NCBI GenBank assembly: GCA_016283175.1
Contig: JAEEMK010000063.1
Span: 1-45,264, forward strand
Source of the DNA: Bacteroidales bacterium
Lineage (GTDB): Bacteria; Bacteroidota; Bacteroidia; Bacteroidales; P3
DNA: 45,264 nucleotides
Direction: 5' to 3'
In this document: positions 9,071 through 16,807 of the stretch, one piece after another
How positions within the stretch are numbered: position 1 is the first letter of the stretch
How the letters are laid out: each line of letters starts with the position of its first letter
Translations under genes and position numbers: made by a program
Notes under the pieces: generated by a model
Database searches by the model: none
Told to the model about the DNA's origin: nothing
What the model saw: the letters and a program-made list of their open reading frames with translations, nothing else

Positions 9071-9571
9071 TTAATTGAGGTGAGTGTTTTCGATTTGCTT
9101 TATGACAAAATCGTTGGCGCGTTTCGGGTCGGCCAGTTCGCCCTGAATCAGTTTCTCGGCAATCTCAATGCTGAGATTGGCTATTTGATTTTTGAGGTCG
9201 GTCATAGCTTTCAGTTTCTCATAGTTGATGTTCTCGCGAGCGTTTTCCACTATGCGATCGGCCTCAACAGTAGCCTTGCGACGAGCATCCTCTATGATTT
9301 GCTCGCTTGTCATACGTGCATTGCGCAGTATCTCGTCGCGCTGCACCTTGGCTTCTTTCAGCAGGTCTTCGTTATGAGCCTGAAGCTGAGCCATCTCGGC
9401 GCGCACACGTTCGGCAGCGTTGAGCGACTCATTAATGGTCTTCTCGCGGTCATCGAGAGCCTTGAGAATCACAGGCCAGCCCCATTTCATCAGAATGAAA
9501 ACAAGGATGCCGAAAGCAATAAGCATCCAGAAAATGACACCCAGACCGGGACTTACAAGGGGGTTGTTCAT
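9071..9571 (-). CDS. atpF: ATP synthase F0 subunit b
   Basis: 166 aa. A single N-terminal membrane helix (about residues 9-27, VIFWMLIAFGILVFILMKW) is followed by a long charged helix (about 35-160) rich in Ala, Glu, Arg and Lys that forms the peripheral stalk dimer. The motif ALDDREKTINESLNAAE just after the membrane is typical. It lies between atpE (93 bp upstream) and atpH (6 bp downstream). Confidence 0.96.
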   Translation of the reverse strand: MNNPLVSPGLGVIFWMLIAFGILVFILMKWGWPVILKALDDREKTINESLNAAERVRAEMAQLQAHNEDLLKEAKVQRDEILRNARMTSEQIIEDARRKATVEADRIVENARENINYEKLKAMTDLKNQIANLSIEIAEKLIQGELADPKRANDFVIKQIENTHLN

Positions 9572-9664
9572 ATTCTATTAATTTAGTGACATTTGGAGTT
9601 TAAATAGTCTGGTACCGATAGCCCATCGCACGCGGCACCAGACTCGTTGGAACACCGTCGGATA

Positions 9665-9931
<267 letters not shown>

Positions 9932-9979
9932 TTAATTTTTATGTTGATATGATTTTGATTTATTTTCTGTTGTAAAATG

Positions 9980-10012
9980 CAAAAATACGTGTTTTTTTCA
10001 ATATATACACAA
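9980..10012 (-). promoter_or_regulatory. Probable promoter for atpE-F-H-A-G
   Basis: On the minus strand TATTTTTG (9980-9987) is a good -7 box. A TTG lies 22 nt upstream (10010-10012), slightly longer than usual spacing. The start point would fall about 45-50 bp before the atpE ATG. It supports transcription of the five atp genes independently of nadB. Confidence 0.55.
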
Positions 10013-10077
10013 TTTCTAATACATTTTCTTTCAAGCACAGCACAACATCATAAGTACCAGCCTTTTGCATTCATTCC

Positions 10078-11640
10078 TCAAACCAAGTCGATGGAATAGT
10101 GCAATCCGACGTTCTGACGGCGGGCACGGGCCTGCTTGATAATTAGATAGGCGCAGGCTATGAGGTTGCGCAGCTCGGCCAACGGTTCGGCAAGCACCGA
10201 ACGCTGGTACAGTTCCTCCGTCTCGCGGAAAATGAGGTTCAAACGGTCGAAAGCGCGCTGCAGACGCAAGTCGCTACGAACGATGCCCACATAGTTCGAC
10301 ATAATCTCCTGCAACTCCTTCTTTGTCTGCGTTATGAGTACCATTTCCTCGTTCAGGACCATACCCTCGGCATTCCAATCGGGCACCCGGCTGTGGGCAG
10401 ACGTGTCGATTTGGCGGATTTTCGATATAGCGTGTTCGGCCGCATTGTGGGCATATACCACAGCTTCAAGCAACGAATTGCTGGCCAGGCGGTTGCCACC
10501 GTGCAGACCGGTACAGGAGCACTCGCCTGCTGCATAGAGATTGTGAATCGAACTCTCGCCGTTGCGGTCCACCTTGATGCCGCCACACTGGTAGTGTGCA
10601 GCGGGACGAACCGGAATCATATCCTTCGTGATGTTGATGCCCAACTCCAGACATTTGGCGTAAATCGTCGGGAAACCGTTGATAAGTTCGTGCTTGCCAA
10701 TGCCGCGGGCGTCAAGCCAAACGTGTTCCACGCCAGCCAGTTTCATCTCATTGTCGATGGCACGTGCCACGATGTCGCGGGGTGCCAGGCTCAGACGGCT
10801 GTCGTATTTCTGCATAAACTCGTTGCCGTTGCAGTCTTTCAAGATGGCTCCCGCACCACGCATTGCCTCGGTGATGAGGAAGGCAGGCTTTTCGGCAGGA
10901 TTGTAAAGCGACGTGGGATGGAACTGCATAAATTCCAAATCCTTGAGCACACCGCGGGCACGATGCACCATGGCCACACCGTCGCCGGTCGAGATAATGG
11001 GCGTCGTAGTGGTCGTATAGACGTTGCCCATACCGCCAGTTGCCAACAGGGTGACCTTGGCAAGGTAGGTGTCAATCTCGTTTGTAATGCAGTTCAGCGC
11101 ATAGACACCATAGCATTCGATGTCGGGCGTATGCTTCGTGACGCGCTGGCCCAGATGATGTTGGGTAATGATATCGATGGCAAACTGGTGCTCTTTCAGC
11201 TCGATGTTGGGATGGTCGTGCACAGCCTGCAGCAGGCCGCGCTCAATTTCAGCGCCAGTGTTGTCCTTGTGGTGCAGTATGCGGAACTCCGAGTGACCGC
11301 CCTCGCGGTGCAGGTCGAACTTGCCGCCCTTCGATTTGTCGAATTCCACACCGTATCGCACCAGTTCCTCGATACGCTGCGGAGCCTCACGGATGGTCAT
11401 CTCCACCACCTCGCGGTCGCAGATGCCATCACCGGCCACAAGGGTGTCGGCAATGTGCTTGTCGAAACTGTCGGTGTCGTACATCACGGCGGCTATACCA
11501 CCCTGCGCATACTTTGTCGAGCCCTCTGATGCATCGCCCTTGGTCAGAATGCACACCTTGCCGTACTCGGCAACTTTGAGGGCAAAGCTCAGGCCTGCAA
11601 TGCCCGAGCCTATAACAAGAAAATCAACTTGATGACGCAT
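10078..11640 (-). CDS. nadB: L-aspartate oxidase
   Basis: 520 aa. FAD enzyme that oxidises L-aspartate to iminoaspartate, the first step of de novo NAD synthesis; NadA then condenses the product with DHAP. The dinucleotide-binding motif VIGSGIAGLSFAL is at the N-terminus. STKYAQGGIAAV, the HREGGHS motif and the FAD-contacting GGIKVDRNGESSIHNLYAAGECSCTGLHGGNRLASNSLLE region are all present. The start at 11640 (MRHQVDFL) is chosen because a strong promoter lies at 11686-11716, inside the longer open frame that reaches 11739. nadA and nadC are not adjacent in this window. Confidence 0.95.
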   Translation of the reverse strand: MRHQVDFLVIGSGIAGLSFALKVAEYGKVCILTKGDASEGSTKYAQGGIAAVMYDTDSFDKHIADTLVAGDGICDREVVEMTIREAPQRIEELVRYGVEFDKSKGGKFDLHREGGHSEFRILHHKDNTGAEIERGLLQAVHDHPNIELKEHQFAIDIITQHHLGQRVTKHTPDIECYGVYALNCITNEIDTYLAKVTLLATGGMGNVYTTTTTPIISTGDGVAMVHRARGVLKDLEFMQFHPTSLYNPAEKPAFLITEAMRGAGAILKDCNGNEFMQKYDSRLSLAPRDIVARAIDNEMKLAGVEHVWLDARGIGKHELINGFPTIYAKCLELGINITKDMIPVRPAAHYQCGGIKVDRNGESSIHNLYAAGECSCTGLHGGNRLASNSLLEAVVYAHNAAEHAISKIRQIDTSAHSRVPDWNAEGMVLNEEMVLITQTKKELQEIMSNYVGIVRSDLRLQRAFDRLNLIFRETEELYQRSVLAEPLAELRNLIACAYLIIKQARARRQNVGLHYSIDLV

Positions 11641-11685
11641 ATCTATGTAGTTTGTCGATTGTTGACGGATAGAGTTTTCAAACTG

Positions 11686-11716
11686 CAAAAGTACACATTT
11701 TCGGAAAAACAGCAAA
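11686..11716 (-). promoter_or_regulatory. nadB promoter
   Basis: Minus strand: TTTG (11713-11716), 19 nt, TACTTTTG (11686-11693). This is an exact match to the Bacteroidota consensus. The start point near 11679 lies 39 bp before the chosen nadB ATG and rules out the longer reading frame start. Confidence 0.75.
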
Positions 11717-11813
11717 ATTAAATGCATTTTACGTTGCAAATCAACGTCACACGCCAGTTTGTTTTTCGTAGCGTATCAAAAGACATCATAATAGACAACA
11801 ATATTGTTTCCAC

Positions 11814-11951
11814 TATATTTTCCCTGGCATATGTACATATACTGTACAAATACCGTACATATGCCAGGGAAAACAGGGGGTAGGAACGTTTAACCGGGCG
11901 GTCACGCTCATTTTCCCACTACACGCTCCACCGGAGTTTGTGACATATGCC
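11814..11951. repeat. Palindromic intergenic repeat, copy B (short arms)
   Basis: Ends TTTTCCCTGGCATATGTAC (11818-11836) and its exact complement (11855-11873) enclose only 18 bp of unit-like sequence (ACTGTACAAATACC), so most of the 11-bp units seen in copies A and C are missing. After it comes GTTTAACC...GCGGTCACGC, CACGCTCCACCGGAG and CATATGCC (11944-11951), matching the right-hand part of copy A. It lies between nadB and the response-regulator gene, ending 15 bp from the regulator stop. Confidence 0.85.
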
Positions 11952-11966
11952 TATAAAATAAGTTTT

Positions 11967-12797
11967 TTACTTCCTGAACTGGATGTCGGCGGTGTCAATG
12001 ATGCGACACTGTATAGCCTTGGCGATGCGGGCGCCAGACTTGTTGACGATGCCGAACTTGCGAGAAAGCTCTTTCTGTTTGTCCTGGATAGATTTGTCGG
12101 TTTCGGCCCAGCGTGTGAGACGCTGTGCTATTTCCTGTGCCGTGCAGCCGGCGGCTTCGAGCAGCAATATCTCGCGTTCTTCGTCGCTGATAGGTTCGTC
12201 GAATGTCGAACGGCTTTCACGTTCGAAATAAAGTTCGGCAGCCTCTTTGAGCGTCAGCATCACAGGATAGTTGAAATAGTAGTCTTCGCCACGTTCCAGG
12301 CTTTCGATGGCCCGCAGTATGTTTTCAATCGAGAAGCCACCGGTGGCGTTCTTGCTGACAAAGGCGTTTGCGCCCTTGTGAAGGGCTTCAAACACCACTG
12401 CGCCAATGTCGTTGAGGCGCTGGCTTCGGTTTGTCTCGCTTGACAGCGGATTGTCGAAACGGCCAGACAGGATTATGATTTTAATGTCTTTGCCGGGTAT
12501 GGTTTTATACTGGCGCCGTATACGGTCGGTGATGGCTATGCCGCCTGTCGGTTCACCCTGAAACTCCATATCGACCAACAGGTAGTCGGGACGCGGTCGC
12601 TGGGGGTCGTTGAGGGCTGCAAAGAGCTGCGGCCCGCTGGCAAAGGTGTCGAGCACCTCGATTTGTTTGCGTTGTATGCGGCCGTCGTCGTCCATACGGC
12701 AGTCAACGGTCTCGTGACGTTCGTTGAGTTCGTATTTTATTGCTTTTCTGATAAGTGGTTCATCGTCCACTATCATTACCGTTATCTTGTCGTCCAT
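11967..12797 (-). CDS. Response regulator with LuxR-type HTH
   Basis: 276 aa. N-terminal receiver domain with the acidic pair in IVDDEP (residues 10-12), phospho-acceptor Asp76 in LLVDMEF, Ser/Thr at IILSG (about 111-115) and Lys in FVSKN (about 146). The receiver is longer than usual because of inserts around residues 28-42 and 115-130. About 195-265 is a helix-turn-helix of LuxR type (ISDEEREILLLEAAGCTAQEIAQRL). It follows the histidine kinase gene by 22 bp and is its likely partner. Targets are unknown. The 11-bp repeat array before the kinase gene is a candidate binding site (inference). Confidence 0.88.
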   Translation of the reverse strand: MDDKITVMIVDDEPLIRKAIKYELNERHETVDCRMDDDGRIQRKQIEVLDTFASGPQLFAALNDPQRPRPDYLLVDMEFQGEPTGGIAITDRIRRQYKTIPGKDIKIIILSGRFDNPLSSETNRSQRLNDIGAVVFEALHKGANAFVSKNATGGFSIENILRAIESLERGEDYYFNYPVMLTLKEAAELYFERESRSTFDEPISDEEREILLLEAAGCTAQEIAQRLTRWAETDKSIQDKQKELSRKFGIVNKSGARIAKAIQCRIIDTADIQFRK

Positions 12798-12819
12798 TGG
12801 CTTGAAGGGTTTTAAGGGA

Positions 12820-14931
12820 TTAAGGGTTTTGTTTTACTGCTTCGACCAGGAAGTGGAATGAGCTGCCTTTGCCCGGCTCGCTTTCGGCCCAGATGCGGCA
12901 GCCACGGATGGTATTGTCGTCGTGCTTCTTGATGATGTAGCGGCACAGTATGAGACCGAAGCCGGTGCCATAGCCCTGCTCTTTGGCGCCGCTGGCGTCG
13001 ATGTGCTTGTCGGCACGGAATAGGTTCTCAAGCTGTTCTTCGCTCATACCGCAACCTGTGTCGCTGATCGTGACACAAATGAACCGCGTGTCGGCGGCAT
13101 ATGGTTCGGCGCCGACGCCGACGATGCCGTCCTCGGTGTGCTGTATGGCGTTGTTGACCAGATTGCGTAGCAGTATTTCGAGCAATAAACGGTCGCCGCG
13201 CACGGCGAGGTCTGTTTCGGCGAAAGAGAGCTTCACCCGCGGTGCCCGGAAGTTGTTGACGCTCGACGCAACGCTGTCGAAGACCTGCTGCAACGACACC
13301 GTCGTGCAACGGAACTGCAAGCCGCTGGGGATGGAGAGGTTTGTCCAGTTCTTTATGTTTTCGAAAGTGCGTATCAGCTGGCCTGTGACCTCGCGTTTCA
13401 GTTCTTCGGGCAGATGCTCGTTTTGGAGATACGAGACAAACGGCGTGATGTCGTGGCGCAACACCGACAGGCAGGTTTCGACGTTGGCTATACGCTCCAC
13501 GTCCTGCTGCTTGGCGGCTTGCAGGCGCGCCGTTTCACGCTGCAGAGCCTTTGTACGTCGTCGTAGCAGTAGAAGCGTAACAAACAATGCAATGGCCAAG
13601 ACAAGCAGAATGATGGTAAAAAGCATAAATCGGCCGCTGTCGTAACGTGCTTTGTCGAGCTGCTGCTGCAGTATGAAGTCGGCCTTCTCGTTCTGCTTTA
13701 TGTAGCTGAGCAGTTCCAGTTCCTTGCGCGTCCAGGAAACCACATCGCTGTTGTTTTTGGCCATTCCCGATGTAAGGAGCCCCTCGTAGAGCATAGCCTC
13801 GAACTTTGGCGCTACGCCAAGCATAGTGCTGTCTATCAACGCTTCGTTGAAATAGAGCCGTGCCGTCGCCGTGTCGCCACGCGCCATACAGTAGCGGCCT
13901 GTGGCCACAACGGCACCAAGACGCTGATAGGGGTCGTCGTGCAGGAAAAAGAGCGACGCCGCCTCGCTCAGGAAGGGGTAGGCAAGTGTGGATTGGCGTA
14001 TGTCGAGTGTGCCGTCGGCAGAGTATGGATAGTAGTCGAAGACATCAAAACCAAACGCATCGCGCACATAATGGCAAATTTCTTCCAGCAACGGGATGTT
14101 ACTCTGCCAGCTGGCGGCATCAATCTGCGGGCTCCACAGCATAAAGCCCAGCAGCTGGTAGGTGTTGCCCAGATGATAGGTGTTGTAGCGAAGGCTGTCG
14201 TTGAGGATGCGGAAATTGTCGAAACAGTAGTTCAGCGCCTTGCCGAGGTAGTGCGAGCGGTTGATGCTGTCGTCGCAAAGAGCGTAATAGCCGTATGCTA
14301 TGGCGTAGTTGAACGACATATCCTCGGCATAGTCACACCGCAGCTGATGCCGTTTGGCTTCCATTGTCGTCAGCAGCTCGGCCTGCTGGTACTGCGACTT
14401 GTTGCGATAGTGGTAGTTAAGCGTGGTGGTGGTGATGTAGAACTCGCTGCGCGCCAGGTTGTGGAGCAGGTCGTCCTCGCTGCCGTCAAGAAGGCCCGAC
14501 TGCTCAATGTCGTAGAGCAGACGGTACGAGCCAGCAATGTCACAGTGACGCTGCAAAGTACGGGCCTTCAGCAGGCTGGCCAGCACCTGCTCGACCTTTA
14601 GGTTGGGCGATTTTCCGTTGAAAGAAAGCACCGAATCGACATAAAGATAAACCGAGTCGTGCTCGGCACGGTTATAGTACGACGTGGCGATATTGTTCCA
14701 CGCTCTGAGACGTCCGTCGTCATAACCGGGCAAACTGTCGTTGACGTATGCCAGAGCCCGCTGCGCATAGCGTTCGCTGAGGCTTGCAGCGTCATAGCGG
14801 CTTTTAAACGATGCCCTGTTCAGCGCGTCGACCTTCGAACGTAGCAATGCGTCGACCTCGGCCTCTTTTTGAGTGCAGCCAACGACAGACAGCAATGCTG
14901 CAAGTGCCAAAATTCCTAACTTCAATCTCAT
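12820..14931 (-). CDS. TPR-containing sensor histidine kinase with lipoprotein-like N-terminus
   Basis: 703 aa from MRLKLGILAL at 14931; an in-frame TTG six codons upstream is less likely. Residues 1-19 are a signal peptide ending in a lipobox (LSVVGC, Cys19). About 25-430 is helical and TPR-like, predicted periplasmic. One membrane helix lies at about 435-457 (FMLFTIILLVLAIALFVTLL), followed by a short coiled coil. The kinase core has His493 in SVLRHDITPF, the N box NLVNNAIQH (about 590), G1 DTGCG (about 624) and G2 GYGTGFGL (about 653). Such TPR kinases sense unknown periplasmic cues in Bacteroidota. If the lipobox is used, the protein would be anchored both by lipid and by a membrane helix. 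It is followed by its response regulator and preceded by an 11-bp tandem array. Confidence 0.9.
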   Translation of the reverse strand: MRLKLGILALAALLSVVGCTQKEAEVDALLRSKVDALNRASFKSRYDAASLSERYAQRALAYVNDSLPGYDDGRLRAWNNIATSYYNRAEHDSVYLYVDSVLSFNGKSPNLKVEQVLASLLKARTLQRHCDIAGSYRLLYDIEQSGLLDGSEDDLLHNLARSEFYITTTTLNYHYRNKSQYQQAELLTTMEAKRHQLRCDYAEDMSFNYAIAYGYYALCDDSINRSHYLGKALNYCFDNFRILNDSLRYNTYHLGNTYQLLGFMLWSPQIDAASWQSNIPLLEEICHYVRDAFGFDVFDYYPYSADGTLDIRQSTLAYPFLSEAASLFFLHDDPYQRLGAVVATGRYCMARGDTATARLYFNEALIDSTMLGVAPKFEAMLYEGLLTSGMAKNNSDVVSWTRKELELLSYIKQNEKADFILQQQLDKARYDSGRFMLFTIILLVLAIALFVTLLLLRRRTKALQRETARLQAAKQQDVERIANVETCLSVLRHDITPFVSYLQNEHLPEELKREVTGQLIRTFENIKNWTNLSIPSGLQFRCTTVSLQQVFDSVASSVNNFRAPRVKLSFAETDLAVRGDRLLLEILLRNLVNNAIQHTEDGIVGVGAEPYAADTRFICVTISDTGCGMSEEQLENLFRADKHIDASGAKEQGYGTGFGLILCRYIIKKHDDNTIRGCRIWAESEPGKGSSFHFLVEAVKQNP

Positions 14932-14973
14932 CTTGATAGTTGTTTTCAAAAAGCCGTAGTTAATAGTTATATC

Positions 14974-15017
14974 AGAGTTGAATCAGAGTTGAATCAGAGT
15001 TGACCCAGAGATGAATC
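14974..15017 (-). repeat. Four 11-bp tandem repeats in the kinase leader
   Basis: Four units of exactly 11 bp; on the minus strand the unit is GATTCAACTCT (two near-perfect, two diverged). They sit between the probable -7 box (15041-15048) and the kinase ATG (14931), so they are probably within the transcribed leader. The period puts each unit on the same face of the helix, which fits an operator array for a DNA-binding protein. A related array, unit TATCAAACTCT, is at 43468-43511. Confidence 0.8.
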
Positions 15018-15040
15018 TTTTTTCAACCTGTTTCAAAATG

Positions 15041-15048
15041 CAAAATTA
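15041..15048 (-). promoter_or_regulatory. Probable -7 box for the two-component operon
   Basis: Minus strand TAATTTTG followed by CA, a consensus -7 box. The -33 region is only T-rich. The expected start near 15034 leaves a leader of about 100 nt that contains the 11-bp array. Confidence 0.5.
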
Positions 15049-15082
15049 CGAAGAAAAACGGATACGGCAAAATGCAGGAAAC

Positions 15083-15108
15083 AAAAAAGCCCACCGTCTT
15101 GGTGAGCT
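15083..15108 (-). terminator. Terminator after tRNA-Cys
   Basis: Minus strand: AGCTCACC, 5-nt loop AAGAC, GGTGGGCT (one G-T pair), then a run of T. It lies 10 bp past the tRNA 3' end. Confidence 0.85.
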
Positions 15109-15117
15109 TTAAGTCGG

Positions 15118-15188
15118 AGGTCGCTTCCGGATTTGAACCGGAGTAGCAGGTTTTGCAGACCTGTGCCTAGCCCCTCGGCCAAACGACC
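15118..15188 (-). tRNA. tRNA-Cys (anticodon GCA)
   Basis: 71 nt on the minus strand. The acceptor stem GGTCGTT pairs with AGCGACC. The anticodon arm reads CAGGTCTGCAAAACCTG, giving GCA; the T arm is CCGGTTCAAATCCGG. The discriminator base is T (U73), as is usual for tRNA-Cys. The CCA end is not encoded. It has its own promoter and terminator, so it is a single-gene unit. Confidence 0.95.
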
Positions 15189-15210
15189 TTTTTACCTTTG
15201 AAAGGAGTTG

Positions 15211-15241
15211 CAAAAATACCAACTTTTCCGAAACTGGCAAA
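15211..15241 (-). promoter_or_regulatory. tRNA-Cys promoter
   Basis: Minus strand TTTG (15238-15241), 19 nt, TATTTTTG (15211-15218): exact consensus. Transcription would begin about 15 bp before the mature tRNA 5' end. Confidence 0.8.
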
Positions 15242-15377
15242 ATTATTTTCCGAAAATAAAGCATCAATAGCAATATAGTATTAATTTTCAAATAATTGCA
15301 ATTATAGACTTTTTATCGCCAGAAGTCAAAGAACAAAGAAAAAGTCCGATAAAAAAGGAGATTTTCCAAAAATCGAC

Positions 15378-15385
15378 TATCTTTG
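15378..15385 (+). promoter_or_regulatory. -7 box directly before the RNA methyltransferase start
   Basis: TATCTTTG followed by CAATT and the ATG at 15391. The start point would fall at or within 1-2 nt of the start codon, so the mRNA could be leaderless. No clear -33 TTTG at 19-20 nt upstream. Confidence 0.45.
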
Positions 15386-15390
15386 CAATT

Positions 15391-16197
15391 ATGAATATCA
15401 TCACCATCACCGACATAAACAGCTCCGAACTGGATGTCTACGCGCGACTTACGGAAGCACAACTGCGCAACCGGCTGGAGCCTGAAAAAGGCATTTTCAT
15501 TGCCGAAAGCCTCAAAGTGGTACGCATAGCTCTGGCTGCGGGTTTGCAACCCGTATCGTTCCTTGCCGAACGCAAATACATTGACGAACAAATCACTCCC
15601 TTGATAGGCAACGACAACACCGCAACAATCTATACCGGCGAGCGCGAAGTGCTTGCGCAACTGACAGGCTATGAACTGACACGCGGATTCCTTTGCGCTA
15701 TGCGTCGCCCACAGCTACCAACGGTCGAAGAGGTATGTCGCGGCAAGCGTCGCATAGCCGTGATGGACAGCATCGTCAACTCCACCAACACCGGTGCCAT
15801 CTTCCGCGCCTCCACCGCACTAGGCATTGAAGGGCTACTGCTTACACCCACCTGCTGCGACCCGCTCAACCGCCGCAGCGTCCGCGTCAGTATGGGCACC
15901 GTCTTTCAGATGCCGTGGTCATTCACCCAATCACCCGTCGCCTATCCGCGCCAATTGCGCGAACTTGGTTTCAAAACAGTTGCTCTTGCGTTAAGCGACA
16001 AAGCTGTAAGCATAGACTCCCCCATCCTACAAAACGTCGACAAGATGGCCATCGTGATGGGTACCGAAGGCGACGGCCTCTCAAAGTCCGTCATCGATGC
16101 CTGCGACTATGTTGCCAAAATCCCGATGCAGCGAGGCGTCGACTCGCTCAACGTCGCAGCCGCCGCGGCTGTAGCCTTCTGGCAACTACGAGTGTAA
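15391..16197 (+). CDS. SpoU/TrmH-family RNA 2'-O-methyltransferase
   Basis: 268 aa. N-terminal substrate-binding domain (about 15-105) with the typical FIAESLKVVRIAL, then the SPOUT knot domain. Motif 1 is NSTNTGAIFRAS (about 130-141, catalytic Arg), motif 2 IVMGTEGDGLS (about 216-226) and motif 3 IPMQRGVDSLNVAAAAAVA (about 242-260, binding SAM in the knot). It probably methylates a ribose 2'-OH in rRNA or tRNA; the target nucleotide cannot be read from sequence. It is divergent from tRNA-Cys and convergent with the phosphoesterase gene. Confidence 0.9.
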   Translation: MNIITITDINSSELDVYARLTEAQLRNRLEPEKGIFIAESLKVVRIALAAGLQPVSFLAERKYIDEQITPLIGNDNTATIYTGEREVLAQLTGYELTRGFLCAMRRPQLPTVEEVCRGKRRIAVMDSIVNSTNTGAIFRASTALGIEGLLLTPTCCDPLNRRSVRVSMGTVFQMPWSFTQSPVAYPRQLRELGFKTVALALSDKAVSIDSPILQNVDKMAIVMGTEGDGLSKSVIDACDYVAKIPMQRGVDSLNVAAAAAVAFWQLRV

Positions 16198-16207
16198 GAC
16201 GGACAAA

Positions 16208-16807
16208 TTATATCAATAACACTTGCGGAGAGTATAAAAGGTCATATTTACTGTCAGTAACAGCACCGTTGCTGAACGTTATCCCTTCCCACATTTTTAT
16301 GCCATATGCGTCGTGCGTATGACCGAAAAGACATAACCTTGGTTTAATGGCGTCCACTTTGTCAAGCAGCAACGAACTTCCATAATGGATTTTGCTGTCC
16401 GTACTGTCCAAGATACCCAGCGGAGCGCGATGGGTTATAAGCACATCTGCTTTATCTGGTATTAGGTCGTAATGCTCCGTCAGCTTCATCTCGCCATCCG
16501 CAAACTCTGCCAGCATCGGAACGCCATAGAACGACACACCGTCGATAATGATACCGCTGTCGTGCAGATAATGCACGTTGTCCGGCAGTCCTTCCAATGT
16601 GGCATCAATCATACAGTCGTCGTGATTACCCGCAATAAAGATTTTATGCTTATATGGAAGGTCGCAGAGCCATTCAAGGAAGTCCAACGCCTCCATATCG
16701 CTGCCGCTCATAGTGAAATCGCCACTATGCACCAACACATCGGCCTCTGGCATTTCGCCAAGGTCGCGATGCCTGTTATGTGTATCGGACAGGTGTAGAA
16801 TTTTCAT
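16208..16807 (-). CDS. Calcineurin-like metallophosphoesterase
   Basis: 199 aa. All metal-binding motifs of the family are visible: DTH (residues 8-10), GD (29-30), GNHD (60-63), THRAPLG (about 124-130) and GHTH (about 161-164). Small members of this fold cleave phosphodiester or phosphomonoester bonds, including nucleic-acid ends and cyclic phosphates; the substrate here is unknown. Its ATG overlaps the TGA of the upstream beta-CASP-like gene by 4 bp (ATGA), so the two are translationally coupled and probably act on linked steps. Confidence 0.9.
   Translation of the reverse strand: MKILHLSDTHNRHRDLGEMPEADVLVHSGDFTMSGSDMEALDFLEWLCDLPYKHKIFIAGNHDDCMIDATLEGLPDNVHYLHDSGIIIDGVSFYGVPMLAEFADGEMKLTEHYDLIPDKADVLITHRAPLGILDSTDSKIHYGSSLLLDKVDAIKPRLCLFGHTHDAYGIKMWEGITFSNGAVTDSKYDLLYSPQVLLI

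Noticed and set aside
10393..11529. 378-codon open frame antisense to nadB
   Set aside because: Lies wholly within nadB on the other strand, low-complexity His/Val-rich translation, no promoter.
11641..11739. Longer N-terminus for nadB
   Set aside because: The extra 33 codons overlap a consensus promoter, and the FAD motif needs to be near the N-terminus.
14974..15017. Short direct repeats considered as a CRISPR array (also 43468-43511)
   Set aside because: Units are 11 bp with no spacers and no cas genes nearby.
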